64,000 nt of DNA, taken from assembly GCA_947496865.1 (NCBI GenBank), contig CANMEE010000003.1, positions 1 through 64,000 on the forward strand, given 5' to 3'. Position numbers and translations under genes: made by a program. This DNA comes from an uncultured Sphingomonadaceae bacterium. Its GTDB lineage: Bacteria; Pseudomonadota; Alphaproteobacteria; Sphingomonadales; Sphingomonadaceae. Shown here piece by piece: positions 26,013 to 35,701 of this stretch (position 1 is the stretch's first letter; every line of letters starts with the position of its first letter). Under the pieces are notes generated by a model. The model was not told the DNA's origin, made no database searches, and saw nothing but the letters and a program-made list of their open reading frames with translations.

Positions 26013-27022
26013 AACAGTAATCCTTCAGCCAGAGACTGCGCTTCTTCCAGCGTTTCTGCGGTTCGCATAAACGTGATATCCGACGTCCAGGCCTGAATGA
26101 AATTTTGCAATTTTCCGTAGCTATTATCGAGGGTCACGTGCGGAATGGCGAGTAAAGTCGAGAGGATATGTCCGTGGAGACGGTCGGTCACTACAACGCG
26201 GCCAGAAGACAAAAGACTGATGCCGCGCTTCAGGCGTGTTTGGGCCAGGCGGTCATATTTCATGGCCCGGGCGGTGTCTGGGCTCTGGCCAAAATCCATG
26301 AGCTTCGAAGCCGCCGTTGCCATTTTCATTTGTAGCCTGTCTTCCGTGAGCCAATCGCCAATTTCGACCGAATGGCCTGGATGACTAGCCTTGCCCATGA
26401 TCGAGCGTTCAAAATCAGTCCGCATGAGATAGTAGAAATCCTGAACGGGCCCCTGCCGCTCCAGTGGTTTCATATAAAAGGCCATGTCTGGGCATAGAGA
26501 TACTTCGCATTGGAAATGGCAGCGGGCAAATTCGAATGATCGCTGGTCCCTCACAAACAGCGTGAATTTGCCATGCTTTTCGATAGCGCGCGCGGTTTCA
26601 TCAACCGCGTCATAATTATCGAAATAAATGGATTGCGGCAGCTGTATGATCCGCTGATCTGGAAAGCGCGATAAAAGCTCTATTCGGAAATCCTGGTGCG
26701 ATTTCCAAATGGTGCCGAAATTTCCGCCACCGTGAAGGAAGATGGTTCCCTGACCGATGGCCTGTTCCATTTGGTTGGAAACATGGGTTTTCAGGTTGCT
26801 GACATAAGCGGGCCTCTGCGCATGATCATCAAAAAATTGAGTTTCGCCGAGCCAGATAGCAGAGTCACCGACGTTGGAATGGTCGGGAAAATCAAGCAAT
26901 GCAAAAGGCAGTTCATCGATAAGTGGTTTGATCTGGTCTGCTATTTTCTGACGCAGATGCGTGAAGCCAGCACTTGGGTCATTGGATGGCACATTATTCG
27001 AAACAGTGAGAAGGTCAGGCAT
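26009..27022 (-). CDS. Polysaccharide pyruvyl transferase family protein
   Basis: A 337-aa protein of the polysaccharide pyruvyl transferase family (CsaB/ExoV/EpsO type) with LLDFPDHSNVGDSAIWLGE near the start, FLHGGGNFGTIW, and the VTDRLHGHILSTLL segment with the conserved Arg-Leu-His. Such enzymes transfer pyruvate from PEP to make a ketal on a sugar, adding acidic charge to the exopolysaccharide. The start at 27022 (GGAG 10 nt upstream) gives an 8-nt overlap with the flippase gene; a start at 27052 would overlap by 38 nt. The stop overlaps the GT4 start by 4 nt. Confidence 0.85.
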   Translation of the reverse strand: MPDLLTVSNNVPSNDPSAGFTHLRQKIADQIKPLIDELPFALLDFPDHSNVGDSAIWLGETQFFDDHAQRPAYVSNLKTHVSNQMEQAIGQGTIFLHGGGNFGTIWKSHQDFRIELLSRFPDQRIIQLPQSIYFDNYDAVDETARAIEKHGKFTLFVRDQRSFEFARCHFQCEVSLCPDMAFYMKPLERQGPVQDFYYLMRTDFERSIMGKASHPGHSVEIGDWLTEDRLQMKMATAASKLMDFGQSPDTARAMKYDRLAQTRLKRGISLLSSGRVVVTDRLHGHILSTLLAIPHVTLDNSYGKLQNFIQAWTSDITFMRTAETLEEAQSLAEGLLL

Positions 27023-28538
27023 TGGGAGAGAGCTCCTTTGGGGGGAAGGCATTTGAGATCAAACGACGATAGGTTGGAGAAATGGCGAGAAGCACGGCGG
27101 TGTAAAATAGCGCGGCTCCGCTGATGGCTGCGAGCAGCTCTTTCCATGATAGTGGTTGCTCGCCAGCGAATATTTGCAAGGCAGCCCAGAGGAGCAAGCC
27201 CATCGCTGTCGATACTAAAAACGGGGTTTTGATAGCGTCAAACGTGGCTAGGCTTCCGATACCGGATGCTTCTTTCAGGAAATATATTTGCAGCGGTAGT
27301 GTCAGATAGGACCTAACGACATAGGCGATAGCCACAGCCGTTAACCCATAGGGCAGAGCGATGATGGTCAGGATCAAGGTCGAGACCAGTTGGGCGAAGG
27401 CCAAAGTCCGCTGTCGGTGGGTATTTCCCACGGCAGAGAGGATGGGGGAGGCAAAGAAGTTGAGTGTATACGGGATCGCCATAAACGCAAAAACCTGCGC
27501 CAGATCACCAGCAGCCTGCCACTTGCTTCCGAAAACGAGCGGGACCAGATCCGGCGCGATAATGCCGAAACCGACCAAAGCTGGGAAAGACAATGCTGAG
27601 CAGATACCGAGCATCGCCTTGTAAGCTTGCTTCATCGCTGCAGGATTGTCCTGCAGCCGGGAATAAATTTGCAGGCCGACGGCTGAAAAAGGCTGTATGG
27701 CAGCGTTTGCAAACATTTCGGTCGAGCGCCATGCCACCCGATAAATGCCAACGGCGGCGGCACCCAAACTGGCACCAATCAGCAAATCCTGTAGCCGAAC
27801 GAGCATCAGAAAAATCAGCTGGGCAACCGTCAAATTGCTCGAGAAGGCGAAATTCTGTTTGGCCTGCGACCAGTCAAATTGAAGGCCCGGTATCCAGCGA
27901 TAGGAAATCCAAGCGAGGCTGGTACTCACAGTTTCGGCCACGCATCGCTGGACCACAAGCGCCCAAATGCCCCAGCCCGACAAGGCGGCTGCAACTGCCG
28001 CGCTGCCGCCAATGATGCCAGCCAGGATCGAGCGCAAGGCGACCGTTTTATGTCCAAATTCACGGAGGCGCAGTGCGAAATGAGATGCGCCCAGTGCGTT
28101 GATGGGAAGCGCCAGTGCCAATATTTGTAGCGGTGATGTTAGGCTTGGTTGATTTAATAGGTCTGCGAGAAGCGGCGCGCAAATCCAGATGAGGCCGACA
28201 TAGGCAAAGGCGATCCCCATGTTGGTCCAAAAAATCGTGTTAATTTGCAGAGCATCGATTTTCTTGCTTCGCGCGATGAGCTGCACCAGACCGCCTGTTG
28301 CGATGATCCGGCCGACTTCGGAAAAGACATAGACCATTGCGAAGATACCGATTTCTTCCTTGCTCAACAGCCGAGCCAATATGATGAATATGGCTAGGGA
28401 AAAAACCTGATCGCTAAGAGCTTTGGTGACGGTCCAGCCCAATGAGCTTTTCGTTTTCTGCCGCAAGGAATCGTCAAACAATGCCGAAGCACTGTCGGAA
28501 AAATCAGCGCTTTTTTCCGTCATATGTTGATCACTCAT
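27015..28538 (-). CDS. Wzx-type oligosaccharide flippase
   Basis: A 507-aa integral membrane protein of the MOP superfamily (polysaccharide transport protein PST/Wzx group). About 12-14 hydrophobic helices are visible, starting at LGWTVTKALSDQVFSLAIFIILARLLSKEEIGIF, the typical first-helix signature. It would carry the undecaprenyl-linked repeat unit from the cytoplasmic to the periplasmic face for polymerisation. It overlaps the GT25 gene by 4 nt (28535-28538) and the pyruvyl transferase by 8 nt, so it is in the same leftward operon. Confidence 0.88.
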   Translation of the reverse strand: MSDQHMTEKSADFSDSASALFDDSLRQKTKSSLGWTVTKALSDQVFSLAIFIILARLLSKEEIGIFAMVYVFSEVGRIIATGGLVQLIARSKKIDALQINTIFWTNMGIAFAYVGLIWICAPLLADLLNQPSLTSPLQILALALPINALGASHFALRLREFGHKTVALRSILAGIIGGSAAVAAALSGWGIWALVVQRCVAETVSTSLAWISYRWIPGLQFDWSQAKQNFAFSSNLTVAQLIFLMLVRLQDLLIGASLGAAAVGIYRVAWRSTEMFANAAIQPFSAVGLQIYSRLQDNPAAMKQAYKAMLGICSALSFPALVGFGIIAPDLVPLVFGSKWQAAGDLAQVFAFMAIPYTLNFFASPILSAVGNTHRQRTLAFAQLVSTLILTIIALPYGLTAVAIAYVVRSYLTLPLQIYFLKEASGIGSLATFDAIKTPFLVSTAMGLLLWAALQIFAGEQPLSWKELLAAISGAALFYTAVLLAISPTYRRLISNAFPPKELSPNA

Positions 28539-29308
28539 TTGCTAAAACTGAAACGGTGGCGACCCAATATGTGATAATTGGCCCGTTCGCGGTTGCGTGA
28601 TATGAACCGCTTGAGCCTTAATCTCTGGGGAATTTGATATTCGTCAAAACGCGACGTTCCAATGGCGCTGGGCACTGAACGTTCCAGCACCGGAAACGGA
28701 AAGACCGCAAGATTTGCAATTCCGTGTACCCATGACCGATCCATCTGATCATCAATTGGACGAACGACCTCTCGGGTATGCGCCATAAATCGCTGGGCAC
28801 CATTTTTGGTGATCACATAGGCCTGCGTTCCAAAACAGAAACCGGAAATCTCAATCAGCCGCGTGGTCCGACAGATAAAGTCCGTTTCCAATACCCGCGC
28901 GGGGGCTGGTTTTTTGTAATAAAGCCTGATGTAATCGCGACCTGACTCTGCGTGATCTTGTGTGATGAGCGGTTTGATGAAACTCCAATCAACCATGATA
29001 TCATCTTCGAGGATGAGATATTGGTCGGCATCGTCTTCGGTCAGTTTTTTCCAGAGCGCATAGTGGCTGGAATAACAACCCAGCTCGCCAGCGGTAAGCG
29101 GGCGGCCTTTGGCGATGATCGCCTTGTCCTCATCATAATGCAGATCGGGATGCAGTTTTTCATGCGCATCGAAAAAATCCCAGCCCATCGATTTTGGTAT
29201 CGCGCCCTGAATGAATATGTGCCTCCGCTCAGCGGCATTACGCATGCTAATGACGAAAATCTTGGTTCGGACTGAGCCACGCGCCATTACAGTTTCCTTG
29301 TCCGGCAT
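28535..29308 (-). CDS. GT25-family glycosyltransferase
   Basis: A 257-aa GT25 (LgtB/LPS-galactosyltransferase type) enzyme. Signatures are KIFVISMRNAAERR near the start, FFDAHEKLHPD, LTAGELGCYSSHYALWK, QYLILEDDIMVD with the metal-binding Asp-rich site, and SGFCFGTQAYVITKNGA. These enzymes usually add galactose to lipooligosaccharide; in this locus it probably adds a residue to the exopolysaccharide repeat. The ATG at 29308 is used; an in-frame ATG 7 codons later (VMARGS) is possible. First gene of the leftward operon, with a 190-bp gap to the rightward GT2 gene. Confidence 0.85.
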   Translation of the reverse strand: MPDKETVMARGSVRTKIFVISMRNAAERRHIFIQGAIPKSMGWDFFDAHEKLHPDLHYDEDKAIIAKGRPLTAGELGCYSSHYALWKKLTEDDADQYLILEDDIMVDWSFIKPLITQDHAESGRDYIRLYYKKPAPARVLETDFICRTTRLIEISGFCFGTQAYVITKNGAQRFMAHTREVVRPIDDQMDRSWVHGIANLAVFPFPVLERSVPSAIGTSRFDEYQIPQRLRLKRFISRNRERANYHILGRHRFSFSK

Positions 29309-29498
29309 CGATTGATACGGATTGAAAAGTTGTTCGGGTTCGGTCGTTCGAATCCCCGGACCGACTGAATTTTACTGCATTGCACAACGAAGGAGCTGGG
29401 TTCTATAAATGCCTATAACGCCCAGTTGACAAGGCTAAATTTCCATTCGTCGATGTCAGGCAACAAGTTATCTTCGGCACTGCAAAAAACGAGATAGA

Positions 29499-30446
29499 AT
29501 GATTGATATAAGATTCTCTGTTGTCATTCCGGTCCATAACAAGGCCAGACACGTCGCCGCCAGCATTGCTAGCGCGTTGCAACAGACTTGGCAGCCGAGT
29601 GAGATTATCGTTATTGATGATGCCTCTACTGATGAAAGTGCAGCGATCCTTTCAAAAATGTCGGACCAGCGCATCCGGCTGTTGTTTCGGGACATACCTG
29701 GACCAGGCGGGTATGCGGCGCGCAATCTTGGTATCGCGGAATCCAATGGCAACTGGATCGCGTTTCTCGACGCAGATGATATCTGGCATCCCTCTCATCT
29801 GGCAGACATGGCAGCAGCCATCGCGTCTGCGCCGGAATCGGGATGCGTCGCGACGCGTTATGACCATGTATTTGCAACCCATCGTAAGCCGTCGAAAATG
29901 ATAGCGGAGCTTGCTGATATTGCCGGCCGCAGCGCGGGCTTTCGGGAAAGTCTTGATATCTGGGTGCGTGCAGGTGAATGCCCGATCTGGACGAGTGCAG
30001 CTGCGTTTCGCCGTGACCTGCTCAACCGCGCGGGGCCATTTCCGGCCGGAAAGGCGGTGCGCGGGGGCGACAAGGATATGTGGCTGCGCGCGTTGTCGCA
30101 TGCACCTTTTACCTATGTGCCAAAAATCAGCGCAGAATTTCACCGTGACACGGATAACAAGGTTAGCAAAACCACCAGCCCCGACAGCATCCCCATATTG
30201 GTTGACACCGCCAGAGCCATGATGGCGACAGCAAGGGCGGATGAAAGAGCATTGCTGCGCAAGCTCATCAATCAGCAAATTGGTCTTTATGCCCGGTTCT
30301 CGTTCAAGGGTGATGAAATTTCATCACAATTTGCTCGCAACCTTTGCTTGCCGGAAGGGGCGGGTTTGTTCCTGATGATTGAAACGGCGCGGTTGATACC
30401 GCCGGCGCTTCGTCACAAAATCTATCGGGCAGTGAAGGGCGCATAA
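29499..30446 (+). CDS. GT2-family glycosyltransferase
   Basis: A 315-aa GT-A fold family 2 glycosyltransferase: FSVVIPVHNKARHVAASIASALQQT, EIIVIDDASTDES, the DxD-type motif AFLDADDIWHP, and a catalytic-region GGDKDMWLRAL. There is no membrane domain, so it works on the cytoplasmic face with the lipid-linked intermediate. It leads the rightward segment before the tyrosine kinase and polymerase. Donor sugar cannot be told from sequence. Confidence 0.87.
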   Translation: MIDIRFSVVIPVHNKARHVAASIASALQQTWQPSEIIVIDDASTDESAAILSKMSDQRIRLLFRDIPGPGGYAARNLGIAESNGNWIAFLDADDIWHPSHLADMAAAIASAPESGCVATRYDHVFATHRKPSKMIAELADIAGRSAGFRESLDIWVRAGECPIWTSAAAFRRDLLNRAGPFPAGKAVRGGDKDMWLRALSHAPFTYVPKISAEFHRDTDNKVSKTTSPDSIPILVDTARAMMATARADERALLRKLINQQIGLYARFSFKGDEISSQFARNLCLPEGAGLFLMIETARLIPPALRHKIYRAVKGA

Positions 30447-30508
30447 TGGAAATAAGGGGGATCTGATTACGTAAACGCAGGGGGCTGTTTGTATAGGAGC
30501 TGACGGCC

Positions 30509-32698
30509 ATGAATAAAATGACGGACACACCGCTGCCGCTCGACCGATTTATTGTCGAAGAAGGTAACGAGCTCATTGATCTACGAGCCATTGGCCGCGC
30601 TTTTCGCAAACATATCATTCCTGTCGCCCTTGTTTCGGCATTGGTGATTATCGCGACGGCCCTTGTCTATTTTATGACCACGCCCAGCTACCTGGCAACC
30701 GCGACGATGGTGGTCGAGCGACAGGCCCAGGAAGTTGTCCCGGTGGATGGCGATACGCCTGCCCTGACAACAGATTCCCCCACGGTAGATACCGCTGTCG
30801 AGATATTGCAATCGCCGTTTATTGCGGGCCGTGTGGTGGATGCTCTCAAACTGGTCGAGAACCCTGAATTTAATCCAGTGCTTTTGAAAACAGGAGTCCA
30901 ATTACCCAAGTCGTCCGATCAGGAGCAGGTCGCGCGTGACCGTGCCATTCGGATATTGGGTGGCTCGCTAACGGTCCAGCGAGAAGGTGCCTCTTATGCG
31001 ATCGCCGTCCGATATGTTTCGGAAAATCCGAAAATGGCTGCAAATATAGCCAATGCAGCGATTGACGAATATTTACTGACCCGCGTCGAGGGCGAGCAAG
31101 GGGCTACCCAACGCAATACTGATTTGCTGGAGACACGGCTGGAGGAATTGCGGGGGGAAGTATTGGCTGCCGAGGAGCAAGTTGCTGGCTATCGCTCTGA
31201 TGAAGGATTGTTTGCCGCCACCGATGTCAGTTCTATCACGCAGCAGGAATTATCAGTGCTCAACACCCAGCTTGCCGAGGCACGTGCAGCGGAGGCGGCC
31301 GCCAATTCCCGGTTGTCTACGGCGCAGTCCCAGATGTCACAAGGACTGTCAGGTGAGAGTTTGGGGGCAGCACTTGAATCTGAAGTGGTGGGCGCGCTGC
31401 GGGCGCAACGGGCGGTGGCCAGTGCGGAAGTCGCAAATCTGACAACACGCTATGGGCCGCGCCATCCAAGCTTGATCAAGGCGCAGAGCCAGCTTGCCGA
31501 TATAGATGTTCAAATTAGTGCTGAAGTCGGGCGGATTGTTGCCAGTTTGAAAACCGAAGCCAGCGCCGCTCGTGGACGAACATCATCTATCGCTTCGTCT
31601 ATTGCTGGACTGCAAAATCGACTTGCTGTGGATAGCGATGCCTCTGTCCGGCTTAGTGAGTTGGAACGCAATGCCGCCTCTGCGCGAGAATTATATCAGG
31701 GTTTTCTGGATCGCTATAAAGGATCCGTGGCGCGTCAAGGTACTGAAACCAGTGGGGCAAAAGAAGTATCTCGCGCCGCTATTCCAGTGGCACCGATTTC
31801 GCCCAATCCGCTATTATTCGTGGCCATTGCTTTGCTTGCAGCTGCCGCATCTTCGTCTGCGGTGGTTGCTGGCCGGGAGTTTCTGGAAAGCGGTCTGCGA
31901 ACCGCTGAAGCGGTTGAACAGCGGTTGAAGGTCAATGCCTTGGGTTCCATTCCGGAAATCGGTTCGCTGCCCGAGGTCCGGAAGTCGGATGACAGGAATC
32001 CGTGGCCGCCGCAGTTTCTGATCGATCACCCCAAATCAGCCTTTGCCGAAGCTTTTCGCGCGCTCAAGACCACCATAGCCATGGCGCCGGGGCGACATCA
32101 GACGAAGATTATCTCGGTCACATCAGCCCTTCCCGGAGAAGGCAAGACAAGCTCTGCAATCTGTCTGGCCAATGCCGCTGCACGATCGGGTATCCGTACG
32201 CTGCTCGTGGATTGCGATTCCCGCCGCCAGGCTTCCTCCCGTTCCTTGGCCAAATCGATATCATACGGCTTGACGGATGTCTTGAACGGGGAATCCACAC
32301 TCAGTCAGGCGATCGTTCATGATGAGGATAGCGGAGTCTATTTTTTAGGACAAAAACCCGATGAAGACACACCTTTTGACCTAATGGGTTCTGAGATAAT
32401 GTCCGATTTGCTGAAGCAATTGCGCGGTCAGTTTCAATTTGTGGTGCTAGACACCGCGCCAGTTCTGCCTGTGGCAGAATCCCGCATGCTGGCGGCGCTT
32501 GCCGATATCGTGGTCTTTCTGGTGCAGTGGAAGAAAACCCCGGCCAAGGCTGCGGAAATCGCTCTGCATCAACTGGACGATGTCGGGGCCAATATTGCAG
32601 GAGTGGTTTTAAGCCGGGTCGATGTGATCGAGCAGGCGCGCACGGGCTTTGGCGATGCTGGCCTCTATTTCAAACGCTACAAGGAATATTATACCTAG
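30509..32698 (+). CDS. Wzc-like polysaccharide co-polymerase / tyrosine autokinase
   Basis: A 729-aa inner-membrane bacterial tyrosine kinase. It has a Wzz domain with two membrane helices (about 36-58 and 432-455), a long periplasmic coiled-coil region with a GNVR segment, and a cytoplasmic P-loop kinase with Walker A ALPGEGKTS near residue 540, Walker A' TLLVDCDSR and Walker B VVLDTAPVLP. The C-terminus YFKRYKEYY supplies a tyrosine cluster for autophosphorylation. It controls chain length and export along with the Wza-like protein at 21868. AGGAG lies about 9 nt before the start. No cognate phosphatase gene is seen in the locus. Confidence 0.9.
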   Translation: MNKMTDTPLPLDRFIVEEGNELIDLRAIGRAFRKHIIPVALVSALVIIATALVYFMTTPSYLATATMVVERQAQEVVPVDGDTPALTTDSPTVDTAVEILQSPFIAGRVVDALKLVENPEFNPVLLKTGVQLPKSSDQEQVARDRAIRILGGSLTVQREGASYAIAVRYVSENPKMAANIANAAIDEYLLTRVEGEQGATQRNTDLLETRLEELRGEVLAAEEQVAGYRSDEGLFAATDVSSITQQELSVLNTQLAEARAAEAAANSRLSTAQSQMSQGLSGESLGAALESEVVGALRAQRAVASAEVANLTTRYGPRHPSLIKAQSQLADIDVQISAEVGRIVASLKTEASAARGRTSSIASSIAGLQNRLAVDSDASVRLSELERNAASARELYQGFLDRYKGSVARQGTETSGAKEVSRAAIPVAPISPNPLLFVAIALLAAAASSSAVVAGREFLESGLRTAEAVEQRLKVNALGSIPEIGSLPEVRKSDDRNPWPPQFLIDHPKSAFAEAFRALKTTIAMAPGRHQTKIISVTSALPGEGKTSSAICLANAAARSGIRTLLVDCDSRRQASSRSLAKSISYGLTDVLNGESTLSQAIVHDEDSGVYFLGQKPDEDTPFDLMGSEIMSDLLKQLRGQFQFVVLDTAPVLPVAESRMLAALADIVVFLVQWKKTPAKAAEIALHQLDDVGANIAGVVLSRVDVIEQARTGFGDAGLYFKRYKEYYT

Positions 32699-32758
32699 GG
32701 CCGGACCGTGATGTCTGATTTTGACAGTGTTTTTCTTGCAGATCCAGAGGAATAGATA

Positions 32759-34102
32759 ATGGACGGAACCGACTTGGGAGGCGCGCCATCCTTGCCTGTT
32801 TCGATATTGGCACTAGCCGCTCTATTGCTCGCCATTCCAATGATCTTGGCGCTCAAGAAGGTACATGGTTATCCGGCGCGATTTGTAATTTTTGCGATTT
32901 GGTTGCGCTATATCATGAGCGTTTTTCATGAGATTACATTCTCGCCAGCCATTGCTGGGTTGAGTTGGAACGCCATTGGCTCTGTCGCGATTGCCGTCAC
33001 GGGCCTGTTGCTCATGACGCCTCGCCATTTTCTCCTCAAACCATTGCTTCCTGTCTATGCGCTGATCCTACTCTCGCTGGTTAGCGCCGCCGCCAATGAC
33101 GGTATATTCACAGCGCTGAATGCGGCGGTCAAACACATATATTTCATGGTGCTGATGGTTTCTGTTTATCGGGCATTGCTGGAAAATGGCGGCGCTCGGT
33201 TTTTCACGCCGCTGCTCCTAGCCTTTGCGCCATTGGTTGTGTTTCAGTTGCTGTCAATCGGTCTGGGCGCCGTGAAAGCATCCGAATTTGACGGGTCCAG
33301 CAGCTATATTGGCGGCTATAATCACGAGGCCACTTTCTCGATTGCGATGGCGACTTTTTTCATCGTCCTGTGTTTTGCGATGACGCTGGGACGCTTGCTG
33401 AAAGGCCTTTTGGCGATCACGGTACTTGGTGGGATTGTGCTGGCCAATTATCGCACGACCATGCTGGCGATTTTGCCGGTCGCAGCGATACAGTTCGTAA
33501 GTAGCGCGATGTTTTCCTTCGTGCGGGCACAGCGCGTCCTATTGGCGGTCATCATATCATTGGTAACATTGGCGGGAGTTTTCGCGCTGGCCGGTTTTTC
33601 GGCCGAGCGATTTAATGATCTTGTGATATTTTTCGGTGACCCCGGGCAATATATTAAACCGCAAGCCGAATTTTCTTTTGATGAACGCCGGTTATTGTCT
33701 GGCCGGCTCTATATCTGGTCGGGCTATATTTACGCTTGGCTCGACGGATCCACGCTCAATCATCTGATCGGCTTCGGCCCCGATAGCTGGGCAGAGATAT
33801 TCAAAGTCTATCCCCATAATACGATTATTGCCTATCTGTACGAATTGGGCTGGGCGGGTGTTTTCTTGCTGCTGGTTTTCTGGATCACGATGATGAAATT
33901 GGCGTTCCGAGCGCCGGTTGGCGATCGTGCGACACTTGTGCTCGCGCATTTGTCATTCCTTTTCATGAACTTGGCGACCATGGCGCTCTGGCAAATTGAG
34001 GGCGTAATTTTTTATGCCATTATCTGTGGTTTTTCGCTATTCAGGAAAGTGGAAACAGGGGCCAAAAAAAGCCAATGGAAAGCTCAGCTGTACCCTGTCT
34101 GA
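32759..34102 (+). CDS. Wzy-like polysaccharide polymerase / O-antigen ligase family
   Basis: A 447-aa integral membrane protein with 10-12 hydrophobic segments and one large periplasmic loop containing ERRLLSGRLYIWSGYIYAWLD and GFGPDSWAEIFKVYPHNTIIAYLYELG; the closing HNTxxxxLYExG motif is typical of O-antigen polymerase/ligase proteins. It would join repeat units in the periplasm in Wzy-dependent synthesis. It follows the tyrosine kinase by 60 bp and precedes a small membrane protein and a GT4 enzyme, in keeping with its place in the locus. Specific polymerase identity is by motif and context. Confidence 0.83.
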   Translation: MDGTDLGGAPSLPVSILALAALLLAIPMILALKKVHGYPARFVIFAIWLRYIMSVFHEITFSPAIAGLSWNAIGSVAIAVTGLLLMTPRHFLLKPLLPVYALILLSLVSAAANDGIFTALNAAVKHIYFMVLMVSVYRALLENGGARFFTPLLLAFAPLVVFQLLSIGLGAVKASEFDGSSSYIGGYNHEATFSIAMATFFIVLCFAMTLGRLLKGLLAITVLGGIVLANYRTTMLAILPVAAIQFVSSAMFSFVRAQRVLLAVIISLVTLAGVFALAGFSAERFNDLVIFFGDPGQYIKPQAEFSFDERRLLSGRLYIWSGYIYAWLDGSTLNHLIGFGPDSWAEIFKVYPHNTIIAYLYELGWAGVFLLLVFWITMMKLAFRAPVGDRATLVLAHLSFLFMNLATMALWQIEGVIFYAIICGFSLFRKVETGAKKSQWKAQLYPV

Positions 34103-34139
34103 CTTTTTCGTCCCATTTCGGGGAGCAGGGGAGGCTAGT

Positions 34140-34400
34140 TTGGACAAGAAGGGCGGGAATAGCGCTGGGTCTGACCGACCCAATATGACTGGCGAAACGG
34201 TCAGCGCCCGCGTGTTTGCGGACCCGGAACGGGCACCAGATCAGGGTGATCCCGAACAGCTGGATCGCCTTGGTACACCCAAACCATCATCTGCGTCTGA
34301 AAAAGCGGAGCAATTGCCGCACAAGATGCGGATCATTGTGGTAGCCGGACTATTCATTTGGGCAATTATCGGAATATTGACGCTGCTTTTTTTCTTCTGA
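34140..34400 (+). CDS. Small single-pass membrane protein (TTG start)
   Basis: An 86-aa protein: a polar, Pro/Glu/Asp-rich N-terminal part, then a single C-terminal hydrophobic helix (IIVVAGLFIWAIIGILTLLFFF). Start at TTG 34140 is chosen because GGAGG lies 5 nt upstream, whereas the ATG at 34014 lies inside the polymerase gene without such a site. I recognise no domain. Tail-anchored small proteins of this sort in polysaccharide loci could modulate the polymerase or the kinase; that is inference only. Confidence 0.65.
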   Translation: MDKKGGNSAGSDRPNMTGETVSARVFADPERAPDQGDPEQLDRLGTPKPSSASEKAEQLPHKMRIIVVAGLFIWAIIGILTLLFFF

Positions 34401-34471
34401 GTGTTGGTTCCTTCCCACCAACCCGGAATCTGTACGTTATAACGCCGAAGCATTTTTCTAACGGGGGCTAT

Positions 34472-35644
34472 TTGGTATCTAGAGCGCTTAATGCTTCTCC
34501 GGGATTGATATTTTTGCGGCCAAATATTCTCTTCATCATAAACAGTTTGACCGGCGGTGGGGCCGAGCGGGTTATGGCCGCCTTGCTCCGTCACTCCGGT
34601 CCTTATCGCGATCAATATGACATATCATTGGCGTTGCTTGACGATGAGCCGGCGGCCTATGATGTGCCAGACTGGATTACCGTTTATCAGCTCAATTGCG
34701 GCGGCGGGCTGTTTCAGTCGATCCGGCAATTGCGAGTATTGGAACGGTCACTCCGTCCCGCGACGACGCTCAGTTTTCTGACCCGTGCTAATGTCGCAAA
34801 CTGGGCCAGTCGAGCGAGCAAAGGCAAGCCGTGGATCGTGAGCGAACGGGTCAACACCAGCGCGCATTTGGGCAGCGGACTGTCCGGACGGCTCAGTCGC
34901 GCGCTGGTGAAGCTGTCCTATCGTCATGCGACGCATATTATCGCGGTGTCGCAAGGTGTAGCGGATGATTTGTCAGATGCCTTTGCCGTGCCGGATGATA
35001 TGATCAGCGTGATTGCCAATCCGGTTGATACCGCTAGTATTGCCGGGCAGGCACTGGAAAAATATCCCGCTCATCCCGACGAGCCCTATATTATCGGTAT
35101 GGGCCGTCTGGTGGAGAATAAGAATTTTGGACTATTGATTGATGCTTTTGCCGCCGCATCGATTCCCGGAAAACTGATCATCATTGGCGATGGGCCTCTT
35201 CGTCCAGCCCTCGAACAACAAATTGCGGATCATGGTTTGGAGCAACGGGTTATATTGACCGGCTTCGTTCGAAACCCTTTTCCGCTATTGGCGGGCGCAC
35301 AGTTTTTTGTACTGCCGTCCAATGCCGAAGGTTTTCCAAATGGTTTGGTTGAAGCAATGAGTACCGGAACAGCGGTGATTTCTACCAATTGCAAATCTGG
35401 ACCTGCCGAGATTTTGGCCGACAATAGCGCTCTTCGCATTGACGAGATGACACTATCCGACTTTGGTGTCCTCGTTCCCTGCAACGATGTTCAGGCCATG
35501 GCCGATAGTTTGCATCATTATCAGGACGATGAGACCCGCAAACGCTTTGGCCAGCTCGCTTTGACCCGTACCAAAGACTATACACCGGAAAAGGCGGCAC
35601 AGCGTTACTGGCATGTGATAGAGACAAGCTTAAGCGCCGCATAG
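34472..35644 (+). CDS. GT4 glycosyltransferase
   Basis: A family 4 GT-B glycosyltransferase of about 390 aa. It contains ILFIINSLTGGGAERVMAALL (acceptor-side GGGAE motif), IIGMGRLVENKNFGLLIDAFA and LPSNAEGFPNGLVEAMSTG with the E-x7-E pair. The start is uncertain: an ATG at 34358 overlaps the previous gene and adds 38 residues without homology, while TTG 34472 has GGGGG 4 nt upstream and gives a natural N-terminus. It probably adds one sugar to the repeat unit. It lies between the small membrane protein and the outer-membrane barrel gene. Confidence 0.83.
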   Translation: MVSRALNASPGLIFLRPNILFIINSLTGGGAERVMAALLRHSGPYRDQYDISLALLDDEPAAYDVPDWITVYQLNCGGGLFQSIRQLRVLERSLRPATTLSFLTRANVANWASRASKGKPWIVSERVNTSAHLGSGLSGRLSRALVKLSYRHATHIIAVSQGVADDLSDAFAVPDDMISVIANPVDTASIAGQALEKYPAHPDEPYIIGMGRLVENKNFGLLIDAFAAASIPGKLIIIGDGPLRPALEQQIADHGLEQRVILTGFVRNPFPLLAGAQFFVLPSNAEGFPNGLVEAMSTGTAVISTNCKSGPAEILADNSALRIDEMTLSDFGVLVPCNDVQAMADSLHHYQDDETRKRFGQLALTRTKDYTPEKAAQRYWHVIETSLSAA

Positions 35645-35701
35645 CTTGGGGCTATCAGGCAGTTGTTCAACCTTGGGGCTATGCAAGGAATTGAAGCGAA
35701 T

